Shown in pieces: positions 1 through 7,444 of a DNA stretch of 64,000 nt. The stretch spans positions 1,922,001 through 1,986,000 of the forward strand of contig NZ_CP163528.1 in NCBI RefSeq assembly GCF_041081105.1, read 5' to 3'. Origin of the DNA: Promicromonospora sp. Populi (lineage in GTDB: Bacteria > Actinomycetota > Actinomycetes > Actinomycetales > Cellulomonadaceae). The position numbers and the translations under genes were made by a program. The notes under the pieces were generated by a model. It saw only the letters and a list, made by a program, of their open reading frames with translations, was not told where the DNA came from and did no database searches. The first letter of the stretch is position 1; every line of letters begins with the position of its first letter.

Positions 1-235
1 CCACCCGGTGGACCGCTGGGTGCGGCCCGAGGAGTTCGTGGAGCTGTCCGAGACCGCCGAGCAGATCGGCTTCCTCGGCGTCATGGCGGGGCCGCTGGTG
101 CGTTCCTCGTACCGCGCGGGACGGCTGTGGGGCCAGGCCATGACGAAGCACGGCCGCGCCATCCCCGAGGCGCTCGCGCACCTCGCACAGCCCACCACCT
201 CCCGGCAGGAGGCGGCGAGCCTGCTGGCTCGCTGA
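1..235 (+). CDS. lipA: Lipoyl synthase, C-terminal end (partial)
   Basis: The gene enters from the left edge; about 77 C-terminal residues remain, in the frame of base 2. The segment with [10 protein letters not shown], then [15 protein letters not shown], is characteristic of the end of the radical-SAM lipoyl synthase LipA, which inserts sulfur into octanoyl groups on lipoyl-dependent enzymes. The radical-SAM and auxiliary Fe-S cysteines lie outside the window. The short gap to the next gene, a DUF4191 protein, is the usual actinobacterial arrangement. Identification rests on the C-terminal motif and synteny only. Confidence 0.85.
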   Translation, partial: HPVDRWVRPEEFVELSETAEQIGFLGVMAGPLVRSSYRAGRLWGQAMTKHGRAIPEALAHLAQPTTSRQEAASLLAR

Positions 236-277
236 TCCGGCAACCACACCGCTCGCGGCGCCGTAGAATTGACGACC

Positions 278-1021
278 ATGGCCCGAACCTCGTCCGGAGG
301 CGACGCGCGCAACGATGTAGCAGCGTCTGCCGCCAAGCAGAAGAAGCCCAAGAAGCGCCGCTGGTATCACCAGCTGTGGGACGTCTACAAGATGACCCGC
401 AAGCAGAACCCGCTGGTCACCTGGTGGATGCTCGCCGCGTTCCTCGGAGTCGTAGCGGTAGCGCTGCTCATCGGCGTCCTCGCGGGCGCGTGGGTCTACG
501 CGCTGGTCATCGGTGTGCCGTTCGGCCTGCTGGCGGCGATGTTCATCCTGTCGCGCAGCGCCGAGAAGGCCGCCTACACGCAGATCGCCGGCCAGCCGGG
601 CGCGGCACGTGCCGCGCTCGGCACGGTCCGCGGCGGCTGGACCTTCGAGGACGAGCCCGTCGCCGTCGACGCGCGCAACCAGGACTTCGTGTTCCGCGGC
701 GTCGGCAAGGCCGGCGTGGTGCTCGTCTCCGAAGGGCCGCCGCACCGCGTGGGGCGCCTGCTGGAGCAGGAGCGCAAGAAGGTCAGCCGCATCCTGTCCA
801 ACGTGCCGGTCACGCTGATCCAGTGCGGCGACGCCGAGGGACAGGTGACGCTCACCAAGGTGGCGCGCTCCGTCAGCCGGCTGAAGTCGACCCTGACCCG
901 GGCCGAAGTGGCCGAGATCAGCAAGCGCCTCAAGGCCATCGGCGGCATGAAGCTGCCGATCCCCAAGGGTGTCGACCCGACCCGCGCACGCCCCGACCGC
1001 AAGGGCATGCGCGGCCGCTGA
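278..1021 (+). CDS. DUF4191 family membrane protein
   Basis: This 247-residue protein has a basic N-terminus (KQKKPKKRRW around residues 22-31), two adjacent hydrophobic segments at about 50-95, and a cytosolic C-terminal half. This matches the DUF4191 family found beside lipA and glnA in actinobacteria; its function is unknown. I chose ATG at 278 over TTG at 269 because a -10-like TAGAAT (264-269) lies 8 bases upstream and no ribosome binding site is visible, which fits a leaderless transcript. The basic patch and the RNA-handling neighbourhood are not enough to infer a role. Confidence 0.85.
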   Translation: MARTSSGGDARNDVAASAAKQKKPKKRRWYHQLWDVYKMTRKQNPLVTWWMLAAFLGVVAVALLIGVLAGAWVYALVIGVPFGLLAAMFILSRSAEKAAYTQIAGQPGAARAALGTVRGGWTFEDEPVAVDARNQDFVFRGVGKAGVVLVSEGPPHRVGRLLEQERKKVSRILSNVPVTLIQCGDAEGQVTLTKVARSVSRLKSTLTRAEVAEISKRLKAIGGMKLPIPKGVDPTRARPDRKGMRGR

Positions 1022-1173
1022 CCGGCCGCTGCAGAGTGCTTTTCGACCGCCGATGCGACCGTCCGATGGACGGACGCCGCCGGGCCACCTCGTGTGAGTT
1101 CTGGCACGCTGGGGAACGCTGCCGGGGCTACAACCAGCGCATCTCCCCACGGTTACACGGTCGAGAGGCGTGA

Positions 1174-1210
1174 GAAACACCCTGGCAACAATCAGTAACC
1201 CGAGAGAAAC
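1174..1210 (+). promoter_or_regulatory. GlnR-type binding box upstream of glnA
   Basis: Four half-sites are arranged GAAAC-n6-GCAAC-n5-GTAAC-n6-GAAAC at 1174, 1185, 1195 and 1206. This is close to the actinobacterial GlnR consensus gTnAC-n6-GaAAC in tandem. It lies about 105 bases before the glnA start, so glnA is probably under nitrogen control. GlnR binding itself is inferred from the pattern. Confidence 0.7.
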
Positions 1211-1315
1211 CACCTGCCCTTAGGTTCGTGGCGATCCGCGTGTGACTGTGCCCCGCTCCATCGCGGCGTGGTCCGACGGACTCCCCTGGACTTATCGAGC
1301 GAGCAAGGAGCGCAG

Positions 1316-2740
1316 ATGTTCAAAAACGCCGAGGAGGCGATCGCCTTCACCCGCAACGAGGGGGTGGAGTTCGTCGACGTCCGGTTCATCGACCTGCCGG
1401 GTGTCACGCAGCACTTCAACATCCCGGTCGAGCAGTTCGACGAGGACGCCTTCAGCGAGGGCCTCATGTTCGACGGCTCGTCCATCCGCGGATTCCAGGC
1501 GATCCACGAGTCCGACATGAAGCTTGTGCCGGACGTTGCGACGGCGTTCATCGACCCGTTCCGCAAGGCCAAGACGCTGATCGTCAACTTCTCGATCGTG
1601 GACCCGTTCACGGGCGACGCCTACGCTCGCGACCCGCGCAACATCGCGGCCAAGGCTGAGGCCTACCTCAAGTCGACCGGCATCGCCGACACCGTCTTCT
1701 TCGGTGCCGAGGCCGAGTTCTATGTCTTCGACGACGTGCGCTTCAAGACGTCCGCGAACGAGAGCTTCTACTCCATCGACTCCGTCGAGGCCGCGTGGAA
1801 CACCGGCCGCGAGGAGGAGGGTGGCAACCTCGGGTACAAGACCCGCTACAAGGGCGGCTACTTCCCCACCTCGCCGAGCGACCGCTTTGCGGACCTGCGC
1901 GACGACATGGTCAAGACCCTCGCCCAGGTCGGCCTCTCCGTCGAGCGCGCGCACCACGAGGTGGGCACCGCCGGCCAGCAGGAGATCAACTACAAGTTCA
2001 ACTCGCTGCTGCACGCCGCGGACGACCTGATGAAGTTCAAGTACGTCATCAAGAACGTCGCGTTCGAGGCCGGCAAGTCGGCCACGTTCATGCCGAAGCC
2101 GATCTTCGGCGACAACGGCTCGGGCATGCACTCGCACCAGTCGCTCTGGAAGAACGGCGAGCCGCTGTTCTACGACGAGAAGGGCTACGGCGGCCTGTCC
2201 GACCTCGCCCGCTGGTACATCGGCGGCCTGCTCAAGCACGCGCCGTCGCTGCTTGCCTTCACCAACCCGTCGGTGAACTCGTACCACCGCCTGGTGCCGG
2301 GCTTCGAGGCTCCCGTGAACCTCGTCTACTCGGCCCGTAACCGCTCCGCCTCGATCCGTATCCCGATCACGGGTACGTCCCCGAAGGCGAAGCGCATCGA
2401 GTTCCGCGCGCCGGACCCGTCGTCCAACCCGTACCTGGCGTTCTCGGCGATGCTGATGGCCGGCCTGGACGGCATCAAGAACCGCACCGAGCCGGCCGCG
2501 CCGGTCGACAAGGACCTGTACGAGCTGCCGCCGGAGGAGCACGCGCAGATCGCGCAGGTTCCGACGTCGCTCCCGGGTGTGCTCGACGCGCTCGAGGCCG
2601 ACCACGAGTACCTCACCGCCGGTGACGTGTTCACGGAGGACCTGATCGAGACCTGGATCGCGTACAAGCGCGAGAACGAGATCGACCCGATCCGCCTGCG
2701 GCCGCACCCGCACGAGTTTGAGCTTTACTACGACATCTAA
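1316..2740 (+). CDS. glnA: Glutamine synthetase, type I (GlnA1)
   Basis: This cytosolic enzyme of 474 residues makes glutamine from glutamate, ammonia and ATP. The beta-grasp domain holds the FDGSSIRGF motif, and the catalytic domain holds [19 protein letters not shown] and [25 protein letters not shown] loop places the predicted adenylylation tyrosine at about residue 402, the target of GlnE encoded downstream. Start is ATG 1316, preceded by AAGGAG at 1305-1310. The last codons (FELYYDI) coincide with an element attachment site: a second copy of this 3' end lies at 7341-7367. The present stop region was therefore supplied by the integrated element. Confidence 0.97.
   Translation: MFKNAEEAIAFTRNEGVEFVDVRFIDLPGVTQHFNIPVEQFDEDAFSEGLMFDGSSIRGFQAIHESDMKLVPDVATAFIDPFRKAKTLIVNFSIVDPFTGDAYARDPRNIAAKAEAYLKSTGIADTVFFGAEAEFYVFDDVRFKTSANESFYSIDSVEAAWNTGREEEGGNLGYKTRYKGGYFPTSPSDRFADLRDDMVKTLAQVGLSVERAHHEVGTAGQQEINYKFNSLLHAADDLMKFKYVIKNVAFEAGKSATFMPKPIFGDNGSGMHSHQSLWKNGEPLFYDEKGYGGLSDLARWYIGGLLKHAPSLLAFTNPSVNSYHRLVPGFEAPVNLVYSARNRSASIRIPITGTSPKAKRIEFRAPDPSSNPYLAFSAMLMAGLDGIKNRTEPAAPVDKDLYELPPEEHAQIAQVPTSLPGVLDALEADHEYLTAGDVFTEDLIETWIAYKRENEIDPIRLRPHPHEFELYYDI
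2726..2738 (+). repeat. Attachment site attL in glnA 3' end
   Basis: The 13-base core TACTACGACATCT ends glnA here and recurs in the same orientation at 7353-7365. Flanking codons differ by synonymous changes on the upstream side (TTTGAGCTT against TTCGAGCTC). This is expected when an incoming element restores the gene's C-terminus with its own attP copy. An integrase remnant begins immediately after it. Confidence 0.8.
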
Positions 2741-3231
2741 GCCTGATCGGCTAGATTCCGGGCTTTCGGGGCCTTCTTCGACCCCTTAGTCCATGAAGAG
2801 TCCACGCGAGCCGCGATCACCTTCCCGGTGGCGGTCCGCGTGGACTCTTCTGTGTCCGGCCACAGATCCGCGTAGGTATCCAGCGTCGTCTTTGCGCTCG
2901 CGTGCCGGAGACGCGCTTGGACCACCTTCACGTCCGCCCGCTCCGAGATCAGGAGCGAGGCGTAGTAGTGCCTCAGGTCGTGGAACCGGAACTCCTCCGG
3001 CAGGCCCTCGACCTTCTCGCCCTTGGCGTCCTTGTACGTCGCAGCCTCGCGTGCCGCGCGGACCGCGCGCTGGACCTGCCACGGTCCGACTTGCCCGCCA
3101 GCGTCGTCGGCGATCATCCACGCCGACGCCGGTCGGCCGACCATCGAGGCTGACAACGCCTCGACGAGTTCGCGCGCTACCGGGATGGGCGTCTTGGACT
3201 CGTCCGTCTCGATCTCGTAGAGGTCAGTTCC
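2737..3231 (-). pseudogene. Tyrosine recombinase (integrase) C-terminal remnant
   Basis: Only the C-terminal catalytic half survives. It holds FHDLRHYYASLLI (the H-x-x-R box), VVQARLRHASAKTTLDTY and the catalytic tyrosine in DTYADLWPD. The reading frame can be followed upstream to about 3221 (DLYEIETDESKTPIPVA) and is then closed by a stop. The N-terminal SAM-like DNA-binding domain is gone. The end of the gene coincides with the glnA attachment core, as expected for an integrase that sits beside its attP. It is probably the recombinase that inserted the 2726-7365 element, now inactive. Confidence 0.8.
2796..2849. repeat. Inverted repeat, candidate integrase arm sites
   Basis: AAGAGTCCACGCG (2796-2808) is repeated perfectly inverted at 2837-2849, with a 28-base spacer. 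The inner AGTCCAC unit recurs near the other end of the element (7221-7238). The position, within 60-120 bases of the attachment core and overlapping the integrase 3' end, suits arm-type binding sites. A terminator hairpin is an alternative, but no T-run follows. Confidence 0.5.
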
Positions 3232-3360
3232 ACAATCGCTTCACATGTCCTCGCTCTACTCGCCGAGCCTATTGGCATCATGACTAATCGCGGCGCGCGG
3301 CCGATGTGGCTCTGGTGGGCAGCACCGACACCTAGCGCGAGCACGCCGGCCTCGACCGTG

Positions 3361-3595
3361 CACAGTCCGCAGATAGTCCGCAAGAGCGCCACCAAGCGCC
3401 GTCCGGGCCCAAGACCGCCAACGCTCGCGAGCCGCAGAATTCCAACGTTCTCGACCGATCCCGCCGGTCTCCCCGACAGGCCATTAGGCCTGCCGAGGAA
3501 CCCCGCGTACAGATCGGCTCGTCCGCTCTTAACGCTCTGGCCTGGGCATTCAGGCTGCGATGGAGTGCGCAGTCCGCAGAGAGTCCGCAGGAATT
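3361..3595 (-). repeat. att-like repeat, copy A (with RNase P RNA 3'-end-like core)
   Basis: This is the fullest copy of a repeat also found near 48800, 52650, 55480, 56700 and 57870. Read on the minus strand it has a pair of GTCCGCA-type direct repeats, a block resembling the conserved 3' end of actinobacterial RNase P RNA (3498-3527, GCGTACAGATCGGCTCGTCC on the plus strand), and a GC hairpin. A block GTTGGAATTCTGCGGCTCGC (minus strand) and a second pair of GTCCGCA repeats follow. Repeats on both sides, plus an adjacent integrase remnant, fit an attP. The RNase P resemblance is recalled, not searched. Confidence 0.6.
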
Positions 3596-3897
3596 GCGCC
3601 CAGGACACTGTCCACGGCCTCGCGGGTCCGGTCGTCGTCGTCCGGCCACAGGTGCGAGTAGGTGTCCAGCGTCTCGGCTGCGGACTTGTGTCCGAGCCTG
3701 GCCTGCACCACCTTCATCGACGCTCCGCGCCGGATGAGCAGGCTCGCGTAGTAGTGCCTCAGGTCGTGGAACACCATGGCACCGCGTGGCAGGTCGCCGA
3801 GCACTGCTCGTGCTGTCTCGATCAGGGTGTTGACCGACGCTCTGGATGAGCACGTTGGCGTCACTCTTGGTGAGCATGAAATCGGCCCGAACGACAC
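3550..3897 (-). pseudogene. Second tyrosine recombinase C-terminal remnant
   Basis: The catalytic C-terminus of a second integrase contains VFHDLRHYYASLLIRRG, VVQARLGHKSAAETLDTYSHLWPDDD and the catalytic tyrosine in DTYSHLW. Upstream of about 3860 the similarity stops and the frame shifts, so the N-terminal two thirds are missing. It is related to, but distinct from, the remnant at 2737-3231. Its 3' end runs directly into the att-like repeat at 3361-3595. This suggests a second element that once used a different attachment site and then integrated into, or carried, the first. Confidence 0.8.
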
Positions 3898-4598
3898 TCC
3901 CGGTGATGACGAAGTTGTGGATCTCGGGGTGTTCGTGGGCGTGGTGTCGCGGTGCTGGTCACGACGTCGGCGCGAAGAGGACGCACGAGCCCCCGGGAAC
4001 GGCTCGACCGTTCAGGTACGCAGGGCGGCGCCAGGAGTCGCCCGGCCAGGACGCGGCCGGCGATCTCCCAGGTCGTCAGCCCGGCAGGCAGACGCACTCC
4101 GAACCGTCGGCGCACGGCTGTCGCTGCCCGGCCGACCGCGTTCAGCAGGTCGCCGACGACCGTCCCGGCGGGGATGCTCACCACGGTGTCGTCGCCCATC
4201 TGGAACGACCACAGCCTGGCCCGCCCGATCAGCCCTGGTGCGTTCGCGGTGGCCCGGCGGATCCAGCGGCGCACGGTGTCCGGACAGACGCCGACCCGTG
4301 CGGCGATCTTCCGGTGCCCGACGCCGCCGTGGTGGGCCAGCAGCCCGGCCACGACCAGCTCCAGCAGGTGCGCCCGCCGCGGCAGGCTGTCCGAGGGCGC
4401 CAGCACGTGCGTGACCTCGCACCCCCGGCAGCGGGCCCGCCGCGGCCGGACCCTGCGACGGGTCCCGCCGCTCCCGTGTAGCACCCGCATCCGCGCGTAG
4501 CCCCAGGGTCGCAGCGACCCAGAGCACGAGGGGCACGACATGGTGCCAGCGGTCAGCACGTCCTCGACGTCGCTGGTCATGGCCACGAGCAGCACCAC
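3861..4598 (-). CDS. DUF6431-type HTH protein, IS-associated, C-terminus doubtful
   Basis: The N-terminal zinc-ribbon-like cysteines (CPSC at about 18-21, CRGC at about 59-62) and a helix-turn-helix around HRKIAARVGVCPDTVRRW match the DUF6431 family. This family usually precedes a DDE transposase in actinobacterial insertion sequences. GTG 4598 is preceded by GGGAGGG (4603-4609). After APPCVPERSSRSRG near 4000 the remaining 45 or so residues are low-complexity Arg/Ser sequence overlapping the integrase remnant, so the true end is probably lost. No transposase partner follows. It may be a broken IS. Confidence 0.5.
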   Translation of the reverse strand: MVLLVAMTSDVEDVLTAGTMSCPSCSGSLRPWGYARMRVLHGSGGTRRRVRPRRARCRGCEVTHVLAPSDSLPRRAHLLELVVAGLLAHHGGVGHRKIAARVGVCPDTVRRWIRRATANAPGLIGRARLWSFQMGDDTVVSIPAGTVVGDLLNAVGRAATAVRRRFGVRLPAGLTTWEIAGRVLAGRLLAPPCVPERSSRSRGLVRPLRADVVTSTATPRPRTPRDPQLRHHRECRSGRFHAHQE

Positions 4599-4796
4599 GG
4601 TTCCCTCCCACGCGTCCGATGATCCCTGCTCCACGACCAGGCCGGCAGTGGGCAGCTCGTGTTGCACGATGCCCGCCCGCAGCCCGCACGGGCAACCCGG
4701 GCGACACCACGACGACGAACTCGGCGCCGAGCGCCGACCGCCCAGGTCCGACACGTCATCGCGGTGTCGCGGCGCCATCATGAGCACGAACCATGC

Positions 4797-5070
4797 TCAC
4801 AGTGAACGACGCCACGACCCCAGATCATGCGCATAGTGAGTGGCGCTCAACATCAGGGTCGGGCTTGCATCGTCGGGCGGGACGAGACCCGCTGCTCGCG
4901 CCTGGACGACGAGCGCACCCGCCTTGGCGGTTGACGTCCCGAGAGCCTTCGCGACCGATCCGACCCGGTCCTCAGGTGAGGCGTCCAGCCACGCGAATGT
5001 CGCGAGCACCGTTCGCCGTGCTGCCGTAGGACCTTGGGCCCAGACAGATCCCGCCGCTTGACGGCTTCTT
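4797..5070 (-). pseudogene. Possible C-terminal fragment of a DNA-binding protein
   Basis: The frame between about 5055 and 4797 reads like real protein: RRTVLATFAWLDASPEDRV, VAKALGTSTAKAGALVVQARAAG, then HYAHDLGSW before the stop. It suggests a helix-turn-helix-like tail. No start codon with a ribosome binding site is found and the upstream part of the frame is low quality. I cannot name a family. It could be a remnant of a recombination- or IS-associated gene, given its position in the element. Confidence 0.25.
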
Positions 5071-5365
5071 GGGACCCCGCGCCGCGATCGAATGTGACTT
5101 ATGCCACATGTGACTCCACGCCAACACGCCGGGTGAAATTCGTACCCTGACTGCCACTTCACCCGCTCAAGAGGCGTCGAGGGTGAGAATTGTCTAGCCA
5201 TCCGCCTGGAAGGGCGCCCACCGCAGGGCGAGCCTTGGACATTTGTCCAAGTTGACCGCTTTAATGTGCTCTGCAACTATTAGTCACGAAAGTTCGTTTC
5301 ACGGCATCGCAACTCATTCAGCCTCTCGGAGCCATGGCCCCGAGAGTACTACGAGAGGAAAGCCA

Positions 5366-6049
5366 GTGAATTCGCTATTCAAGAGAGTAGGGTGGATGTT
5401 CGTTTCCCTCACCCTGATTCTGGGTTTCGGGACGATGTCCTCGGCTGTAGCGCACGCAGTGCCGACGGATGGCCCGGGAGCAATCCCAATGTCGGAAGCG
5501 GATTTCGTCGCCGGAGCTGTCAAGTACGCCGGGCTGACCGCCAGCGAGGCGCATGCCGCCTACGCCGACCCTGAGGCAATCGCTACTGTTCCGGTTCAAG
5601 TGAGCACGCAAGTCGGGAGCAGCGCTGCCCCGAGCCGCGATTCAGGTTCAAGTGCCGAAGTTAATGCCCCGGCCGTCATTGACTGCGAGGTCACCGCTTT
5701 GCAGACATTTGAGAATGTATTCGGTCATGACCTGGCGTATTATGAATTGAACAAGTGGTTTGAAGCCGAAGACGGCAGGGTTGTAGGCACCTCGACGTCC
5801 TGGCGTGGCTGGGCATCTGATCTTGGCTACCTTGGTGGCTGGGCTTACAGGGGCAACCTCGTAGCCAACACTGGTTGGCGAGGGCCCGACTATACCGAGC
5901 ACTTCAGTCAGGTGGTTGGCGATTTTGCGGACTACAACGACGCTCACTGGACACCTGAGATCGAAATAGCCGTTCATGGCGAAGGGTCATACGAAGTATT
6001 CCTGCCTGGTAGTGACCAGGAGTACTATCTGTCGCACTGCAGCGTGTAG
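5366..6049 (+). CDS. Secreted protein of unknown family
   Basis: This protein has 227 residues. The N-terminus (KR, then a hydrophobic stretch around residues 8-28 ending near SAVAHA-VP) is a clear Sec signal peptide. The mature part contains a Pro/Ser/Ala-rich linker (about 75-98) and a C-terminal domain of about 125 residues rich in Trp and Tyr (WFEAEDGR, SWRGWASDLGYLGGWAY, GWRGPDY). Two cysteines (in IDCEV and at the C-terminal SHCSV) could pair. GTG 5366 is preceded by AGAGGA at 5354-5359. Base composition is clearly lower in GC than the core genes, as for cargo of a mobile element. I do not recognise the family. Confidence 0.75.
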   Translation: MNSLFKRVGWMFVSLTLILGFGTMSSAVAHAVPTDGPGAIPMSEADFVAGAVKYAGLTASEAHAAYADPEAIATVPVQVSTQVGSSAAPSRDSGSSAEVNAPAVIDCEVTALQTFENVFGHDLAYYELNKWFEAEDGRVVGTSTSWRGWASDLGYLGGWAYRGNLVANTGWRGPDYTEHFSQVVGDFADYNDAHWTPEIEIAVHGEGSYEVFLPGSDQEYYLSHCSV

Positions 6050-6147
6050 CGAGCGAGTCGAGCAGCCTGGTTGGTGCCGCTATGGCATCAACCAGGCTGT
6101 GAGCGCCGCCCTGTCGGCCAGAACGTTGAGAGCTCTATGGAGGAAGA

Positions 6148-6396
6148 TTGACCGCCACTCCCGATTCGAGCAAGTGGAATGGTTCTGCGGTACTGACCGC
6201 CGCGATACTGTTCGTTCTCGCACAGGCAATTCCGCTATTCGTCTTCAATAGCCCACAAGTGGCCTGGATATTCCTTGCGGGATGGTTTCTAATCACCTGC
6301 GCAGTTCAATTTTGGGGAACCCGGAAGGAAAGGATTATCGCACTTGCGACTCTTGCTGCCATGGTGATCTTAATGATCATTCCGCTTGCGGTGTAG
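6148..6396 (+). CDS. Small two-helix membrane protein
   Basis: This 82-residue protein has two or three hydrophobic stretches (SAVLTAAILFVLAQAIPLFVF; VAWIFLAGWFLITCAVQF; IALATLAAMVILMIIPLAV), so it is an integral membrane protein. TTG 6148 follows GGAGGA at 6139-6144, a short spacing. It follows the secreted protein by about 100 bases on the same strand, and the two may be cotranscribed cargo. GC content is low for the genome. Family unknown. Confidence 0.6.
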   Translation: MTATPDSSKWNGSAVLTAAILFVLAQAIPLFVFNSPQVAWIFLAGWFLITCAVQFWGTRKERIIALATLAAMVILMIIPLAV

Positions 6397-6910
6397 CAGA
6401 GCAAGATCGGCCTTTCCACGCCCTGCTTGCTCAGGACATGTCAGTACTCTTGCGACTGGCGTTCTTCGTGGCCTCGTGCAAACACGATGATCCCTGTCCA
6501 GATACAACCACTCCGGCCAACAAGACGGTGTCGCCGCAGGTGCTCGCCCGGTAGACACTCGCCAGTACCTCAGCGGCTCGCAGTGAGGTTTTCTCTCCTC
6601 ATTGTTGAGTGAGGGGATTCGTCTCGGATGACAGCCGGGGTGCCAGCAGCAGCGTCGCCGTTGGAGCGCGTGTGGGTCTGACCTGCAGGTTTGCGGGTGT
6701 CGCTGCGCAGCCGGACCAGATTGACCGCGTCCGACTACGACTGCATGCAAGCCGCCAGTCTCCTTCAACGTCGGCTGTTCGACGGCAAACCCGCCGGACT
6801 GTACGCCACAAACTACGAGCCGAGACAGCTCCAGTTCGAGTGGCAGCTGACCTACCGGTACGGGGACGACTGGTGGGCCCTAGCCAGATGTTCCCTTCCG
6901 CGCTCACCGA
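6397..6910 (+). other. Gene-poor stretch with one possible coding fragment
   Basis: Most of this stretch has no convincing frame. Between about 6700 and 6895 the plus strand reads SDYDCMQAASLLQRRLFDGK, then GLYATNYEPRQLQFEWQLTY and RYGDDWWALAR. This has normal amino-acid composition and may be a fragment of a gene broken at both ends. I cannot assign it to a family. The rest looks like degraded element DNA. Confidence 0.3.
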
Positions 6911-7102
6911 TCACTTGCTCGCCGGCCAACCTGACTTTGAGCGCAAAGATGTGTAGGCAACGAGATGTTCGCCGTCGACAATTGCGATCTTGCTATCTGC
7001 GTCTACCTGCCAGGTTATGCCTCGACGGGTGCTTGCGGTGATCCGTCGGTCGGCGGCAAGCGCGACCCAATCTGCTGTGCAAATTGCTGTGGTCAGCGTC
7101 AT
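6911..7102 (-). pseudogene. N-terminal fragment of an Ntn-hydrolase-like protein
   Basis: Starting at ATG 7102 the frame gives 63 residues: MTLTTAICTADWVALAADRR, then DADSKIAIVDGEHLVAY, then a rapid stop. The pattern T-T-A-x(6)-VALAADRR-T followed by SKI resembles the first strands of proteasome-like Ntn hydrolases, in which a ready-to-act Thr or Ser follows the start. The protein is far too short to be complete, and the sequence after about residue 52 is unrelated. It is probably truncated by element decay. Family assignment is tentative. Confidence 0.35.
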
Positions 7103-7215
7103 ACATCGATAGTCCCCGAGTGCTATCGATGCGGGTGAGTGGAAAGCACGGCAGGCAGCGTTCCCACGACCTCGCCCCTCCGATCCCAGGACGGTGGCGG
7201 GGTGCTGTCGGCTCT

Positions 7216-7320
7216 CGTCGAGTCCAAGAAAAGTCCACAAGACGTCCGGCAGCCGCCGGAACTGACCGGCGCTGGCCAACGCAGAAACCGCCAGATTCCA
7301 ACGATTCCAACGCGGCCAGC
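7216..7320 (-). repeat. Right-end arm sites and weak att-like repeat (copy G)
   Basis: AGTCCA (7221-7226) and AGTCCAC (7232-7238) match the AGTCCAC unit beside the left end at 2799 and 2840. CCGCCAGATTCCAACGATTC, ending at about 7308, is a weak match to the CCGC..AGAATTCCAACGTT block of copy A. The arrangement suits the second arm of the attP that recombined with glnA. Similarity to the other att-like copies is low. Confidence 0.4.
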
Positions 7321-7340
7321 CCTGGCCGTCCCCCAGGTAC

Positions 7341-7367
7341 GACTTCGAGCTCTACTACGACATCTGA
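7341..7367 (+). repeat. Attachment site attR: displaced glnA C-terminal codons
   Basis: The bases encode DFELYYDI and a stop, the end of glutamine synthetase I, without the rest of the gene. The core TACTACGACATCT (7353-7365) is identical to that at 2726-2738. The glnA terminator follows 26 bases downstream. This is the chromosomal original 3' end, cut off by integration. Confidence 0.8.
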
Positions 7368-7392
7368 GTCGTAGCTGCTCGACCCTGTGGTT

Positions 7393-7429
7393 GGGAAGCC
7401 CCGGAATCCTCAGGATTCCGGGGCTTCCC
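7393..7429 (+). terminator. Stranded glnA terminator hairpin
   Basis: GGGAAGCCCCGGAATCC, loop TCA, and the perfect complement (7413-7429) form a 17-pair stem. It follows the displaced glnA end and lies between it and the convergent aldo/keto reductase gene ending at 7445, so it can serve both. There is no long T-run, as is common in high-GC actinobacteria. Confidence 0.75.
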
Positions 7430-7444
7430 CGCGTTCGACGGCGG

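Larger units (their letters stand above)
2726..7365. mobile_element. Decayed integrative element in glnA 3' end
   Basis: The segment is bounded by direct repeats of the glnA 3' end (2726-2738 and 7353-7365). A tyrosine-recombinase remnant abuts the left end. AGTCCA(C)-type short repeats lie near both ends: 2799-2805 and, inverted, 2840-2846; 7221-7226 and 7232-7238. These are plausible integrase arm sites. Contents: a second integrase remnant with its own att-like repeat, a DUF6431 gene, a secreted protein, a small membrane protein and gene fragments. No replication or conjugation gene is visible, so it is probably immobile. The original glnA terminator is stranded at 7393-7429. Confidence 0.75.

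Noticed and set aside
1292..2713. Minus-strand frame opposite glnA
   Set aside because: It is a shadow of a highly conserved gene.
3498..3527. A complete rnpB gene
   Set aside because: Only the last 30-60 bases resemble RNase P RNA; the catalytic core sequence is absent around every copy.
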